From Bacteroidia bacterium (GTDB lineage Bacteria > Bacteroidota > Bacteroidia > Bacteroidales > Prolixibacteraceae), in contig JAPLDT010000023.1 in assembly GCA_026391315.1 (NCBI GenBank), positions 62,001 to 126,000 of the forward strand: DNA of 64,000 bases, read 5' to 3'. Shown one piece after another: positions 1 through 8,507 of the stretch. Under the pieces are notes generated by a model. That model worked only from the letters and a program-made list of their open reading frames with translations, did no database searches and was not told the origin of the DNA. The first letter of the stretch is position 1. Each line of letters opens with the position of its first letter. Position numbers and translations under genes: made by a program.

Positions 1-2
1 CC

Positions 3-1556
3 GGCGCCATCATGGCTGTTCCGGCCCACGATCACCGCGACTTTGAATTTGCACAAACATACAATTTACCCATCGTCTGCATTTTAGATCCTGAAGAGGG
101 TGTCGATACAGAATTGAGAAGGAAGATTCTTGCCGGGGAAGCATGTTGGAGCGAAGATGGCGCCTATATTAATTCTGTCAACAAAAATATCGGAATCGAC
201 ATCAATGGTCTGTCCAAAGAAAAGGGAATTGAGCAGGTAACCTCCTGGCTCGAAAGTGCCGGATTGGGGAAAGCGACTGTCAATTACAAGCTGCGCGATT
301 GGCTCTTCAGCCGTCAGCGATACTGGGGTGAGCCATTTCCCGTTATCCATTGGGAAGACGGAGATGTCACCCTGCTAGATGATGCTGAACTTCCTTTGCT
401 GTTACCGGAAGTAGAAAAATATCAGCCCGGCGAGACCGGCGAATCACCTTTGTCGAATGCCGGTGAATGGCTTCATGTGGCAGATGCCAATGGTCGGAAA
501 GGCCGCCGCGAAACCAATACCATGCCTCAATGGGCTGGTTCCTGCTGGTATTACCTGCGATTCATCGATCCGAAAAATGATTCAGCACCCTTTGCCAAAG
601 CCAAAGAGAACTACTGGATGCCGGTAGACCTCTATGTTGGAGGGGCCGAACATGCCGTATTGCACCTTTTGTACAGCCGTTTCTGGCACAAGGTGCTTTT
701 TGATTTGGGGATAGTTTCTACCAATGAGCCTTTCCAAAAATTGTACAACCAGGGGATGATCCTGGCATTTGCCTATGAAACAGCCTCCGGCTCCAAAGTT
801 CCTTCCGATATGGTGACTGAAAAGGAGGGCAAATATTCTCACAACGAAACCGGCGAGGAGCTGCACCAGATTGTAGCCAAGATGTCCAAATCGTTGAAAA
901 ATGTGGTGAATCCGGATGATGTTGTTGAGAAATTCGGCGCCGATTCACTGCGGCTCTACGAGATGTTTATCGGTCCGCTCGACGCGACCAAACCCTGGAC
1001 AGAGAATGGCGTGAAGGGCGTCTATAATTTTCTGCGAAGGGTAGCAACTTTCTTCGGTGAAAAAAGCAACCTGACAGAAGGCGCAGAACGAAAAGAAACA
1101 TTGAAGATATTGCATCAGACCATCAAAAAGGTAGGGGATGATGTGGAAGACATGAAGTTCAATACTGCCATTTCGCAAATGATGGTCTTTACCAACCATT
1201 GCTACAAAGTTGGAACAGTTACATCTGAAACTGCAAATATTTTTTACCAGGTGTTGGCGCCATTTGCCCCCCATCTTGCAGAAGAGCTTTGGGCCTTGAA
1301 CGGAAATTTGCAAAGCGTTGGAATCTCCTCATGGCCTCAGTTTGATCTTGCCTGCCTAACGGAGGAAGTTGTAGAGTACCCGGTCTCTTTCAATGGGAAA
1401 GTTAGGTTCAGACTCGAGTTGCCGGTCGGTCTTTCGGCCAAGGAAGTTGAGGATGCAGCCCTAAAAAGCGATCTGACCAAAAAGTGGATCGAAGGCAATA
1501 CGATTGTAAAGATCATTGTGGTGCCGGGGAAGATTGTGAATATTGTGCTTCGGTAG
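3..1556 (+). CDS. leuS: Leucyl-tRNA synthetase, C-terminal part (5' end outside window)
   Basis: This class I synthetase charges tRNA-Leu with leucine in the cytosol. The open frame enters from the left edge, so the Rossmann start and HIGH motif are missing. The visible part begins at the end of the CP1 editing domain with the conserved AVPAHDHRDFEFA segment, whose aspartate belongs to the editing site. The tryptophan-rich catalytic return (YWGEPFPV, then WAGSCWYYLRF) follows, then the KMSKS signature at bases 879-893, the anticodon-binding helical bundle and the C-terminal domain. Nothing looks broken, and about half of a typical Bacteroidota LeuRS is present. The stop codon TAG is the first triplet of a 26-bp perfect palindrome. 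gltX follows within about 70 bp on the same strand, so co-transcription is possible. The family call is very secure. Confidence 0.97.
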   Translation, partial: GAIMAVPAHDHRDFEFAQTYNLPIVCILDPEEGVDTELRRKILAGEACWSEDGAYINSVNKNIGIDINGLSKEKGIEQVTSWLESAGLGKATVNYKLRDWLFSRQRYWGEPFPVIHWEDGDVTLLDDAELPLLLPEVEKYQPGETGESPLSNAGEWLHVADANGRKGRRETNTMPQWAGSCWYYLRFIDPKNDSAPFAKAKENYWMPVDLYVGGAEHAVLHLLYSRFWHKVLFDLGIVSTNEPFQKLYNQGMILAFAYETASGSKVPSDMVTEKEGKYSHNETGEELHQIVAKMSKSLKNVVNPDDVVEKFGADSLRLYEMFIGPLDATKPWTENGVKGVYNFLRRVATFFGEKSNLTEGAERKETLKILHQTIKKVGDDVEDMKFNTAISQMMVFTNHCYKVGTVTSETANIFYQVLAPFAPHLAEELWALNGNLQSVGISSWPQFDLACLTEEVVEYPVSFNGKVRFRLELPVGLSAKEVEDAALKSDLTKKWIEGNTIVKIIVVPGKIVNIVLR

Positions 1557-1579
1557 AGACGTTGCATGCAACGTCTCTA
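1554..1579. repeat. 26-bp perfect palindrome overlapping the leuS stop codon
   Basis: The core AGACGTTGCATGCAACGTCT is flanked by matching TAG/AG and CT/CTA bases, giving 13 bp on each side with no mismatch and no loop. The leuS stop codon is its left end. There is no T-run after it, so it is not a canonical intrinsic terminator. It could be a dispersed palindromic repeat or a 3'-end stabilising hairpin. From memory this GTTGCATGCAAC palindrome recurs between genes in several bacterial genomes, which was not checked. Confidence 0.8.
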
Positions 1580-1626
1580 TGGGATGAATCGGATTGATTA
1601 CATTAAATTTAAAATACATCAAAATG

Positions 1627-3156
1627 ATGGCCCAAAAAATACGCGTCCGCTTCGCACCCAGCCCGACAGGTCCGCTCCACATTGGCGGCGTACGCACAGC
1701 CTTGTTCAACTATCTTTTTGCCAAACACAATGGAGGCGATTTCCTGCTAAGGATTGAAGATACCGATCAGACACGGTATGTGCCGGGTGCTGAGGCATAC
1801 ATCATGGAGGCGCTCGAATGGTGTGGCATCAAAATCGATGAAGGTCCGCTTGAAAGAGGCCCTCATGCGCCCTACCGCCAAAGCGAGCGGAAAGAACTTT
1901 ACAGCGCTTACGCACAGCAGTTGATTGATTCGGGGCATGCCTACTATGCTTTTGATACGGCCGAAGAGTTGGATGCATTGAGAACCAGGGCCGAGTCTGT
2001 CGGAGAGACCTTCACTTACAGCAATTCCACCCGTGCAGGATTGAACAACTCTTTGTCTCTGTCGAAATGTGATTGTGAAAAATTACTTACTTCCGGGGCG
2101 CCTCATGTGGTACGTTTTAAAATGCCCGAAAATTTAATAGTCGAAGAAGTAGATTTGATTCGCGGGCATGTGCAGTTCAATACCGATCAGCTTGATGACA
2201 AGGTACTTTTCAAAAGTGACGGTATGCCTACTTACCACCTGGCCAATGTGGTCGACGATCACCTGATGGAGATCACCCACGTGATACGCGGTGAAGAGTG
2301 GTTACCCTCGGTTCCATTGCATATATTGTTGTACAGGGCCTTTGGGTGGGAGAAGAGCATGCCTCAGTTTTCGCATCTTCCATTGATACTAAAGCCCGTC
2401 GGCAAGGGAAAACTGAGCAAACGTGATGGAGATCAAATGGGTTTCCCGGTGTTTCCGCTTGCCTGGAAAGATCCTGAAACCGGCGATGTTTCCAGAGGCT
2501 ATCGGGAAGATGGCTATCTGCCTGATGGATTCATCAACATGCTATCGATGCTGGGTTGGAATCCTGGTACAGAACAGGAGATCTTCTCCATGGATCAGCT
2601 GATCAACAGCTTTTCGCTCGAAAGAGTAGGAAAATCAGGTTCAAGATTTGATCCTGAGAAGACCAAATGGTACAACCACCAATACCTTATACGTCATTCT
2701 GACGAAGAACTTGCCGGTCTTTTCCTGCCATACCTGGAAGCTAAAGGCGTGAATGTACCGTTCCCATTGGTCGTTCGGGTGACTGGTCTGGTGAAAGAGC
2801 GTTGTCATTTCGTAAACGAGATTTGGGATCAGGGATTTTTCTTTTTTCGGGCACCTGAAACTTATGATGAAAAAATCATCAGCAAACGCTGGAAAGACGG
2901 TGTTCCCGAAATGATGGCCGAAATAGCTGAATTCTTTAATACCCTGGAAAACTGGAATGCACCAGAAATTAAAGAACCCTTCTCTCAGTTTGTTACAGAA
3001 AAGGGATGGAATTTTGGCACCATCATGAATTCCCTCCGTTTGTGCCTTGTTGGCGGAAGTTATGGCCCTGATATTTTTGATATTTGTGAGATCATAGGCC
3101 TGACCGAGACCATTTCCAGAATTGAGTCGGCATTGAGACGGCTGGGGCGGGTCTAA
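1627..3156 (+). CDS. gltX: Glutamyl-tRNA synthetase
   Basis: This class I synthetase attaches glutamate to tRNA-Glu and so supplies translation and tetrapyrrole synthesis. The N-terminus carries RVRFAPSPTGPLHIGG, with HIGG in the HIGH position. The KMSKS equivalent KLSKRDG is at bases 2410-2430. Length from the chosen ATG is about 509 residues, normal for the family. An in-frame TTG at 1594 would add eleven residues with no family match; the tandem ATGs at 1624 and 1627 sit directly before the conserved AQKIRVRF start, so 1627 was chosen. A separate glnS gene lies at 40.4-42.1 kb, so glutaminyl-tRNA here need not come from misacylation plus amidotransfer. Confidence 0.97.
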   Translation: MAQKIRVRFAPSPTGPLHIGGVRTALFNYLFAKHNGGDFLLRIEDTDQTRYVPGAEAYIMEALEWCGIKIDEGPLERGPHAPYRQSERKELYSAYAQQLIDSGHAYYAFDTAEELDALRTRAESVGETFTYSNSTRAGLNNSLSLSKCDCEKLLTSGAPHVVRFKMPENLIVEEVDLIRGHVQFNTDQLDDKVLFKSDGMPTYHLANVVDDHLMEITHVIRGEEWLPSVPLHILLYRAFGWEKSMPQFSHLPLILKPVGKGKLSKRDGDQMGFPVFPLAWKDPETGDVSRGYREDGYLPDGFINMLSMLGWNPGTEQEIFSMDQLINSFSLERVGKSGSRFDPEKTKWYNHQYLIRHSDEELAGLFLPYLEAKGVNVPFPLVVRVTGLVKERCHFVNEIWDQGFFFFRAPETYDEKIISKRWKDGVPEMMAEIAEFFNTLENWNAPEIKEPFSQFVTEKGWNFGTIMNSLRLCLVGGSYGPDIFDICEIIGLTETISRIESALRRLGRV

Positions 3157-3717
3157 CGGCGAAGAACAACCTTCAACACTTTAATAAAACTATTCGCCAA
3201 AAACCTATCGGATTTGTGCAAAAATGGCTCTCAAAATTTGGATAATTGAAAAGTTCTCTTTAACATTGTTAATTGGAATGAAATGTTAAGCCCTTGTTGT
3301 ATAAGGGTTTCTCAAATCTGGATAAGGTTTTTCCATATTTTTTACAAAAATTAATTTTTTTTCATCTTTTTTTAACAATCAAAGCAACCTGTAGCCCTAT
3401 TTGAACATCTAACACTTAAACGGAATTGTTTTTATGTTTTGTTACACTTCGTAAAGTAACCTAACTTTCTTTTTGAACATCCGCATAAAACAACCTTGGT
3501 TATTTAATGTTTAGTACTTTAAAATATAGAGGAATAGGCTGAAAATATTAGGAATATTAAAATTTTATGGATACTATTGTGCCTTAATTGGCATTCCTGA
3601 ATCTAACTGGGATGGTAGTTGATTTACAATAAGCTCAATTCGTTCTTATAAACAATTAATATTTAAATAATTAAAAACAAAAATCGATTAAAAACAGAGA
3701 ATTTTTACGATTATTTT
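3157..3717. other. AT-rich intergenic region without recognised genes
   Basis: This 561-bp gap is strongly AT-rich with stop codons in all frames. Two weak hairpins are visible, CCCTT/AAGGG around 3293-3310 and a GTTAC/GTAAC pair around 3442-3461. Neither has a convincing T-run. No clean TTTG-N19-TAnnTTTG promoter was found, although the downstream lipoprotein gene is probably strongly expressed. The last 80 bp form an A-rich leader typical of Bacteroidota translation starts. Confidence 0.6.
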
Positions 3718-3762
3718 ATGAAAACTAGAGATTTTATTTATTTATCAAAAACAACAAAAATT

Positions 3763-6345
3763 ATGAAAACAGGGGGTACTATGAATTTCCTAAAAAGGGC
3801 AGGGGCTATCTTGATGGTCGTTGCTATTTTTGCATCATCTTGCAACAAGTATGCAGATGATTTCAAACAATTGAACACCAAACTGGATGCTCTGGCTAAC
3901 CAGGTTGCAGGTGTTACATCTTTGGTTGCTGACATGTCCGCAGTGAAATCACAGGTTACTGCACTGCAAACTGCAGTTGCCGGTATTCCTAACAACACTG
4001 CCTCTATCACTGCTTTGGCTACAAGTTTGACAGCAGTTAGCGGTAAAGTTGATGCCATAGCAACTACATTAAACACTGTTGCCACTGCTGGTACAGCTAC
4101 AAAAGCAGTTGTTGACGGTTTGAAAACGGACCTTGCTGCACTTGTTGCCAGCCAGGCTACTGCCAATGCCGCTGCTACTGCCGCTTTTGCCGCTGAATCA
4201 GCCAAATTGACCGCTCTGGACACCAAAGCTACTGGTATTGTTGCTCAGCTGACTGCCATTGGTCTTCAGGAAACCGCATTGGCTACTGCCGTTGCTAACA
4301 ACAATACAGCTATTGCTGCCAACGCTACCGCATTGGTTGCATTGGCTGCTCAACAAACTGCATTGGCTGGTCAGTTGACTGCATTGGCAACTGCCACTTC
4401 AAGTGCTGACGCTATTGCTGTTGCTACTGCTGCTACCAACGCTGCTACTGCTGCTACTGCTAATGCTGCTTTGGCTGCCCAAGCTGCACTAATCCTTACC
4501 GATCTGACTGCAAACACATCAGCAGATGCTGCCACTGCATTAGTTATCACTGGTTTGCAAACTTCATTGGCTGCTCAGAAACTTCAGTTGGATCAAATTA
4601 TTCTCAACACATCCATGTACAATGGTGACGTAAGCATCACAACTGATGCAGAAGTTACTTTCTTCTTAGCTAAAATTGCTCAACTGGGTATCATCAACGG
4701 TAACCTTACTGTTGACAAAACTTTGATCTCAGCTGGTCAGCTTACCAGCGTTAATACCATTACCAACAAAATCACCAATGTTATCGGAACAGGTATTGTA
4801 GTTGTTAACTTCAAACAAGGCGACGCTATTGATCTTTCCAAACTGGTTTCTGTAAAAGGAGCTATGACCATTACTGGTACAGCCAGTGGTGCTGGAGCCG
4901 ACATCGATCTTTCTTTGTTAAGCAGCGTAGGTGGAACTCTTACCTTGAACTATGATGGTTCTTATGCATCTTCTTCTTTGAGAACTGTTGGTGGTGACCT
5001 TGATTTGGTTAACAAAGCCGTTGTTGCCGGAACTACTCCGCTTGGAACTACTTCTATCAACTTCCCTAATGTTGCTGTTACTGGTAAAGTTGGTGCTGTT
5101 ACAGGTGTTGCATCCGGTATCGTTTCTTATCCTTTGGCTACAGATGTTATCTTAGCTGGTGGTGTATCTTCACTGACTGCTGCAAAAGCTACATACGTTA
5201 AATTGGGTTCAACAACCTATGCAGGAGCGCTTACAGTTTCTTCTTCTACGACTGCTGCTGCTGTGATCGATCTTTCTGCTGCAACAAATATCACAGGTGC
5301 TGCATCTATTACAGGTTTTGGAGCAACTGCCGTAAATCTTTCAAGTTTGGTTACAGCTCCAGCTGGTATTACTGTTACTACCGGTTCTACCGGTTCTACC
5401 GGAACAGTTGATCTTACTGCATTCAACGAGCCTATTGGTGCATTGACTGTTACAGGTCCTAAGACACTTGTTCTTCCAGCGATGGCTGCCGGCACAATTA
5501 CTTCAGCTACTGCTGAAACAGTTACATTGGCTAAACTTGACTGGGTTATTGCCCCAACTCTTGGTGCAGTTAAATATTTGACCTTAGGAGCTGCTAACAG
5601 GCTGGTTGCCCTTGCAGGATATCCTACAGTTATCACAGCCAGTATAACAGGTAAAACTGTTACAACTATTCCGCTTCCTACAGGTTTAATGTGCGCTGTT
5701 TCTGCAACTGTAGCTAATACTGTTCTTACAACTGTATCAGTTGCCGGTAGCTTAGAATCAGTAAGCTTGAACACTATTGCTTCTTTAACTTCTGTTACAA
5801 CTGCAGGTGTTGTTAATTCATTCACAATTAATGCTTGTAGCAATGCTGCTTTAACAGCTCTGACATTGGGTCATGCCCATTATGAAGGTGGTCCTGGTTC
5901 AACGGTTGTCGTTACTGGCAATACTAAATTGACCTCTTTGACAACTTCAACTGATAAAATGACTGTTTTGACAGTTACAGGTAACTCAGCTCTTGCTGCT
6001 GCTAACTTTGCATCTTATGTAACCAAAACTGTTTCTGGTAACCCAACAATTACCATTAATACCAACGCACTTGCTGCCGCTTACACCAATGCAATCGCTG
6101 CAACAATTACAACTCCTTATATTGAGACAACTGTTACATCTGCTGCTCTCTCTTCTTTGAAGACTTATGTTGCACTGTATACAACTCCTGTTTTGGCTGT
6201 CAATCTTGATGTTGTTAAGATTGGTGCCGGTGCCGCTACCAACCTTGCAACAAAAATGAGTGCTGACGCTTTACATACGCCTGCATTTGCTGCTCCTGCT
6301 ACCGGTATTACAACCAAAGCTGAATATGCTGCAATTGTATTGTAA
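3763..6345 (+). CDS. Large Ala/Thr-rich surface lipoprotein with coiled-coil and repeat domains
   Basis: The protein family is not recognised. The product is a predicted lipoprotein: a basic start (NFLKRAG), a hydrophobic stretch and the lipobox FASSC, with the lipidated Cys near residue 27. Residues 30-300 are almost free of proline and rich in Ala, Thr, Leu and Gln with heptad-like spacing, suggesting a long coiled coil. The remainder consists of irregular 20-30-residue units of the type 'L-x-S-V-x-G-x-L-T-V', resembling a leucine-rich or beta-solenoid surface fold. Only two further cysteines are present. Codon use is heavily biased to GCT, ACT and GTT, unlike its neighbours, which suggests very high expression. 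An in-frame ATG at 3718 lies upstream and another at 3781 has a GGGGG tract before it; 3763 was preferred for its A-rich leader. A structural surface or S-layer-like role is speculation. Confidence 0.85.
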   Translation: MKTGGTMNFLKRAGAILMVVAIFASSCNKYADDFKQLNTKLDALANQVAGVTSLVADMSAVKSQVTALQTAVAGIPNNTASITALATSLTAVSGKVDAIATTLNTVATAGTATKAVVDGLKTDLAALVASQATANAAATAAFAAESAKLTALDTKATGIVAQLTAIGLQETALATAVANNNTAIAANATALVALAAQQTALAGQLTALATATSSADAIAVATAATNAATAATANAALAAQAALILTDLTANTSADAATALVITGLQTSLAAQKLQLDQIILNTSMYNGDVSITTDAEVTFFLAKIAQLGIINGNLTVDKTLISAGQLTSVNTITNKITNVIGTGIVVVNFKQGDAIDLSKLVSVKGAMTITGTASGAGADIDLSLLSSVGGTLTLNYDGSYASSSLRTVGGDLDLVNKAVVAGTTPLGTTSINFPNVAVTGKVGAVTGVASGIVSYPLATDVILAGGVSSLTAAKATYVKLGSTTYAGALTVSSSTTAAAVIDLSAATNITGAASITGFGATAVNLSSLVTAPAGITVTTGSTGSTGTVDLTAFNEPIGALTVTGPKTLVLPAMAAGTITSATAETVTLAKLDWVIAPTLGAVKYLTLGAANRLVALAGYPTVITASITGKTVTTIPLPTGLMCAVSATVANTVLTTVSVAGSLESVSLNTIASLTSVTTAGVVNSFTINACSNAALTALTLGHAHYEGGPGSTVVVTGNTKLTSLTTSTDKMTVLTVTGNSALAAANFASYVTKTVSGNPTITINTNALAAAYTNAIAATITTPYIETTVTSAALSSLKTYVALYTTPVLAVNLDVVKIGAGAATNLATKMSADALHTPAFAAPATGITTKAEYAAIVL

Positions 6346-6377
6346 TCGACATTTATCAAATCGATAGTTTTCTATTT

Positions 6378-6405
6378 AAAACCTCCCTTCGGGGAGGTTT
6401 TTTTT
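6378..6405 (+). terminator. Strong intrinsic terminator of the lipoprotein gene
   Basis: A 10-bp perfect stem, AAAACCTCCC with GGGAGGTTTT, closes on a TTCG tetraloop with a C-G closing pair. It is followed by a run of Ts to position 6405. It starts 33 bp after the stop codon. A C(UUCG)G hairpin of this quality suits an abundant transcript. Confidence 0.92.
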
Positions 6406-6507
6406 ACCCTTACGGTTAATAAATCTTTGCATGATCTTAGCTGATATGGTTTGTTTAGGGTGGGTTGGTTGCAAAAGTTTGATGTAATATTTTTTTAATT
6501 TTGAACT

Positions 6508-7074
6508 ATGGGAAAGAAAATGATTGTTGCAATTACCGGAGCAAGTGGTTCAATATATGCCAGGCGCCTTCTGGAGAAGTTGGGTAGTGCTTCAACACCA
6601 ATTGACAGCTGTTCTATAGTATTTTCAAGGAATGCAAGGGATATCTGGGCACACGAGTTAAATGAAATTATAGATGAAAGCAGCCTACCTTTTCCGGTTT
6701 TTGAAACCGAGGATTTTTACGCTCCTTTCGCTTCAGGATCGGCCGGTTACGATACAATGGTGATTATCCCCTGTTCGATGGGCACTTTGGGCAGGATTGC
6801 ATCGGGGATCTCTGATGACCTGATCACTAGGGCGGCAGACGTTATTCTGAAGGAACGAGGTCGATTAATTGTTGTACCACGCGAGACACCATATAATCTC
6901 ATTCATCTCCGCAATATGGTAACCCTTACAGAGGCTGGGGCTATTGTGATGCCTGCGAGTCCATCCTTTTACAGCCTCCCGGCGACAATAGACGAGTTGG
7001 TGGATACCGTGGTTAATCGGGTGCTTGATTTGGCTGGGATTGGGAATAAGGGGTTCAAGTGGGGAGAGAAGTAA
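6508..7074 (+). CDS. ubiX: UbiX family flavin prenyltransferase
   Basis: The enzyme prenylates FMN with dimethylallyl phosphate to make the prenyl-FMN cofactor of UbiD-type decarboxylases. The N-terminus shows the flavin-binding IVAITGASGSIYARRLL. Later come the family motif around IPCSMGTLGRIASGISDDL and the RETPYNLIHLRNM segment. Length (188 residues) is normal. In Bacteroidota the usual role is with a UbiD partner in menaquinone synthesis through the futalosine route or in aromatic acid decarboxylation. No ubiD gene is in the window. The gene stands alone between a terminator and the inverted-repeat unit at 7096. Confidence 0.93.
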   Translation: MGKKMIVAITGASGSIYARRLLEKLGSASTPIDSCSIVFSRNARDIWAHELNEIIDESSLPFPVFETEDFYAPFASGSAGYDTMVIIPCSMGTLGRIASGISDDLITRAADVILKERGRLIVVPRETPYNLIHLRNMVTLTEAGAIVMPASPSFYSLPATIDELVDTVVNRVLDLAGIGNKGFKWGEK

Positions 7075-7095
7075 CATCCATGATACTTCAAAATT

Positions 7096-7583
7096 ATTAC
7101 ACAGAGATACACTGAGAATCACAGAGTTACACAGAGGTTAAAAACAGTATCGTTTAATACCATTTTTAAGTAGTGTGACGTTAAAGTTCATCAATAAGCC
7201 AATTTTCTTGTTAGAAAATTTCAAATAAGTTAATATTTGTGCTTCATGAATCGGAGCAAGCGCATCTACTGATTTTAGTTCTATGACCACGGTATTTTCT
7301 ACTAATATATCTATTCTATATCCACATTCTAACTTAATATCTTTAAAAATGATTGGGACTGGTATTTGTCTTTCAATTTGTAATCCTGATTTTTTGAGTT
7401 CAAAAGCTAGACACTCCTCATATGCAGACTCTAATAACCCTGGTCCTAGAATTCTATGAACATTTATCGCAGATGCAATTATTTGTGAGGTGATTTGATT
7501 TGTTAACATGATCCTTTTTATTGAGTTTTTAATTTTTCTTATCTCTGTGTAACTCTGTGCTTCTCAGTGTATCTCTGTGTAAT
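7096..7583. mobile_element. 488-bp unit bounded by 41-bp inverted repeats and carrying only a GxxExxY gene
   Basis: The left arm (7096-7136) and the right arm (7543-7583) are inverted copies that agree at 40 of 41 positions. They are built from ACACAGAG-type units such as ATTACACAGAGATACACTGA. The only gene between them is the GxxExxY gene on the minus strand. The right arm ends five bases before the comF stop codon, and the left arm begins 21 bases after ubiX. No transposase and no clear target-site duplication were seen. It could be a non-autonomous mobile cassette or a gene whose transcript ends form a long hairpin. A related short palindrome without a gene occurs at 42343-42406. Confidence 0.75.
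7138..7509 (-). CDS. GxxExxY family protein (PD-(D/E)XK nuclease-like)
   Basis: The 123-residue protein carries the family signature near its N-terminus: HRILGPGLLESAYEECL, with G-x-x-E-x-x-Y spacing (GLLESAY). The family has been linked to the PD-(D/E)XK nuclease fold. Compatible acidic and lysine positions occur in YRIDILVENTVVIELKSV, where D, E-x-K and the beta strands fit. The biochemical function of the family is unknown to me. Length is normal and the frame is intact. It is the sole gene inside the inverted-repeat unit, which suggests the gene and its flanks move or are maintained together. Base composition is more AT-rich than the neighbouring comF gene. Confidence 0.85.
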   Translation of the reverse strand: MLTNQITSQIIASAINVHRILGPGLLESAYEECLAFELKKSGLQIERQIPVPIIFKDIKLECGYRIDILVENTVVIELKSVDALAPIHEAQILTYLKFSNKKIGLLMNFNVTLLKNGIKRYCF

Positions 7584-7587
7584 ATTG

Positions 7588-8268
7588 TTAGGCACATGCC
7601 AGAGTCGCGATACTGACCCTGGTTCCAGGTATCTTCAGCAAAACTTGCGCGCAGGCCTCCAGCGTTGAGCCGGTCGTAACGACATCGTCGACCAAAAGGA
7701 TATGTTTACCCTCCAGTAATTCCGGCTTTCTGACTCCAAAAAGTTCCTTAACATTTTCCCATCGTTCAAATCTTCCCTTGTTGGTTTGGCTGTCCGAATA
7801 GCGATTGCGGACAAGATTGCCTTCCATGATTGATATTCCCATAGCCTCAGCGATTCCTTTACCCAAAGCAGCGCTTTGGTTGTAGCCTCTTTTGTGTTCC
7901 CTTTTTGGATGCAGCGGAACAGGTATCAGTAATTCAATTTCCCGGTAGGGTGGCGACTGGATCAAATCGGTTCCCATTAGAAATCCAAGTTTTTCTCCTA
8001 TTTCTTTCCTTCCCTGGTATTTTAGTTGATGCATCAAATGTTGCATGATTCCTCCTTTATCGAAAGTGCAATACGCGGTGGCCATTTTTAAATCTGCCCT
8101 TCCCCAGAATAGTTGGGCTACTGGATTATCGGCGATTTTTTCGAATCCGGTTTTGGGCAAGTCCGCCTGACAGCCCAGACAGAGGATCTCTTCACCGTGC
8201 ACCAACGCCGTGTGGCATCCCGCGCAGAGACGGGGGTAGAAGAGAGAAAGGAGGTCGTCGTGGAGCAT
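7588..8268 (-). CDS. comF: ComF family phosphoribosyltransferase-like protein
   Basis: ComF proteins are needed for DNA uptake in competent bacteria, but in Bacteroidota the role is untested. The N-terminus has a four-cysteine zinc-ribbon-like motif (CAGCHTAL, then CLGCQADL). The C-terminal half is a type I phosphoribosyltransferase fold with the PRPP-binding loop LLVDDVVTTGSTLEAC. Length of 226 residues is normal. The stop codon lies five bases from the right arm of the ACACAGAG inverted repeat. The start is an ATG at 8268 followed upstream by repeat-rich DNA, so it is probably transcribed alone. Confidence 0.92.
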   Translation of the reverse strand: MLHDDLLSLFYPRLCAGCHTALVHGEEILCLGCQADLPKTGFEKIADNPVAQLFWGRADLKMATAYCTFDKGGIMQHLMHQLKYQGRKEIGEKLGFLMGTDLIQSPPYREIELLIPVPLHPKREHKRGYNQSAALGKGIAEAMGISIMEGNLVRNRYSDSQTNKGRFERWENVKELFGVRKPELLEGKHILLVDDVVTTGSTLEACAQVLLKIPGTRVSIATLACA

Positions 8269-8317
8269 TATAATAGTTTGAAATGTTTATGATTTTAAAA
8301 TTGTTTGAAAAGTTGAC

Positions 8318-8507
8318 GGTCCCTGAGCCTGTCGAAGGGAAATGTTTGAAATGTTTGAAATGTTATCGGTCTCTGAGCGATGTTGAAGGGCAATAGTAGA
8401 TGAGGAATGCGGATCCCTGTGCGAAGTGGTATCCTGAGCGCAGCCGATGGGTCGTGGGTCGAAGGGAATTGGTCGATTGGATGTCGGTCCCTGAGCTTGT
8501 CGAAGGG
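8318..8507. repeat. Cluster of CCTGAGC...GTCGAAGGG dispersed repeats
   Basis: At least three copies of a unit of the form GGTCCCTGAGC-x-x-GTCGAAGGG occur in one orientation, at 8318-8339, 8368-8390 and 8486-8507. A degenerate copy lies around 8428-8466. Between them are short tandem runs of TGAAATGTT. Another copy lies at 18293-18315 beside the HAD gene. The unit is an imperfect palindrome (CCTTCGAC/GTCGAAGG type). It invades the 3' end of the ORF6N gene. Confidence 0.8.

Noticed and set aside
5217-5843. 208-codon minus-strand frame in the lipoprotein gene
   Set aside because: A by-product of the extreme GCT/ACT/GTT codon bias; it translates to Val/Ala-rich low-complexity sequence.
7096-7136. 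ACACAGAG units as a possible CRISPR array
   Set aside because: The units are 8-12 bases, adjacent, without unique spacers of constant length, and occur as inverted arms.
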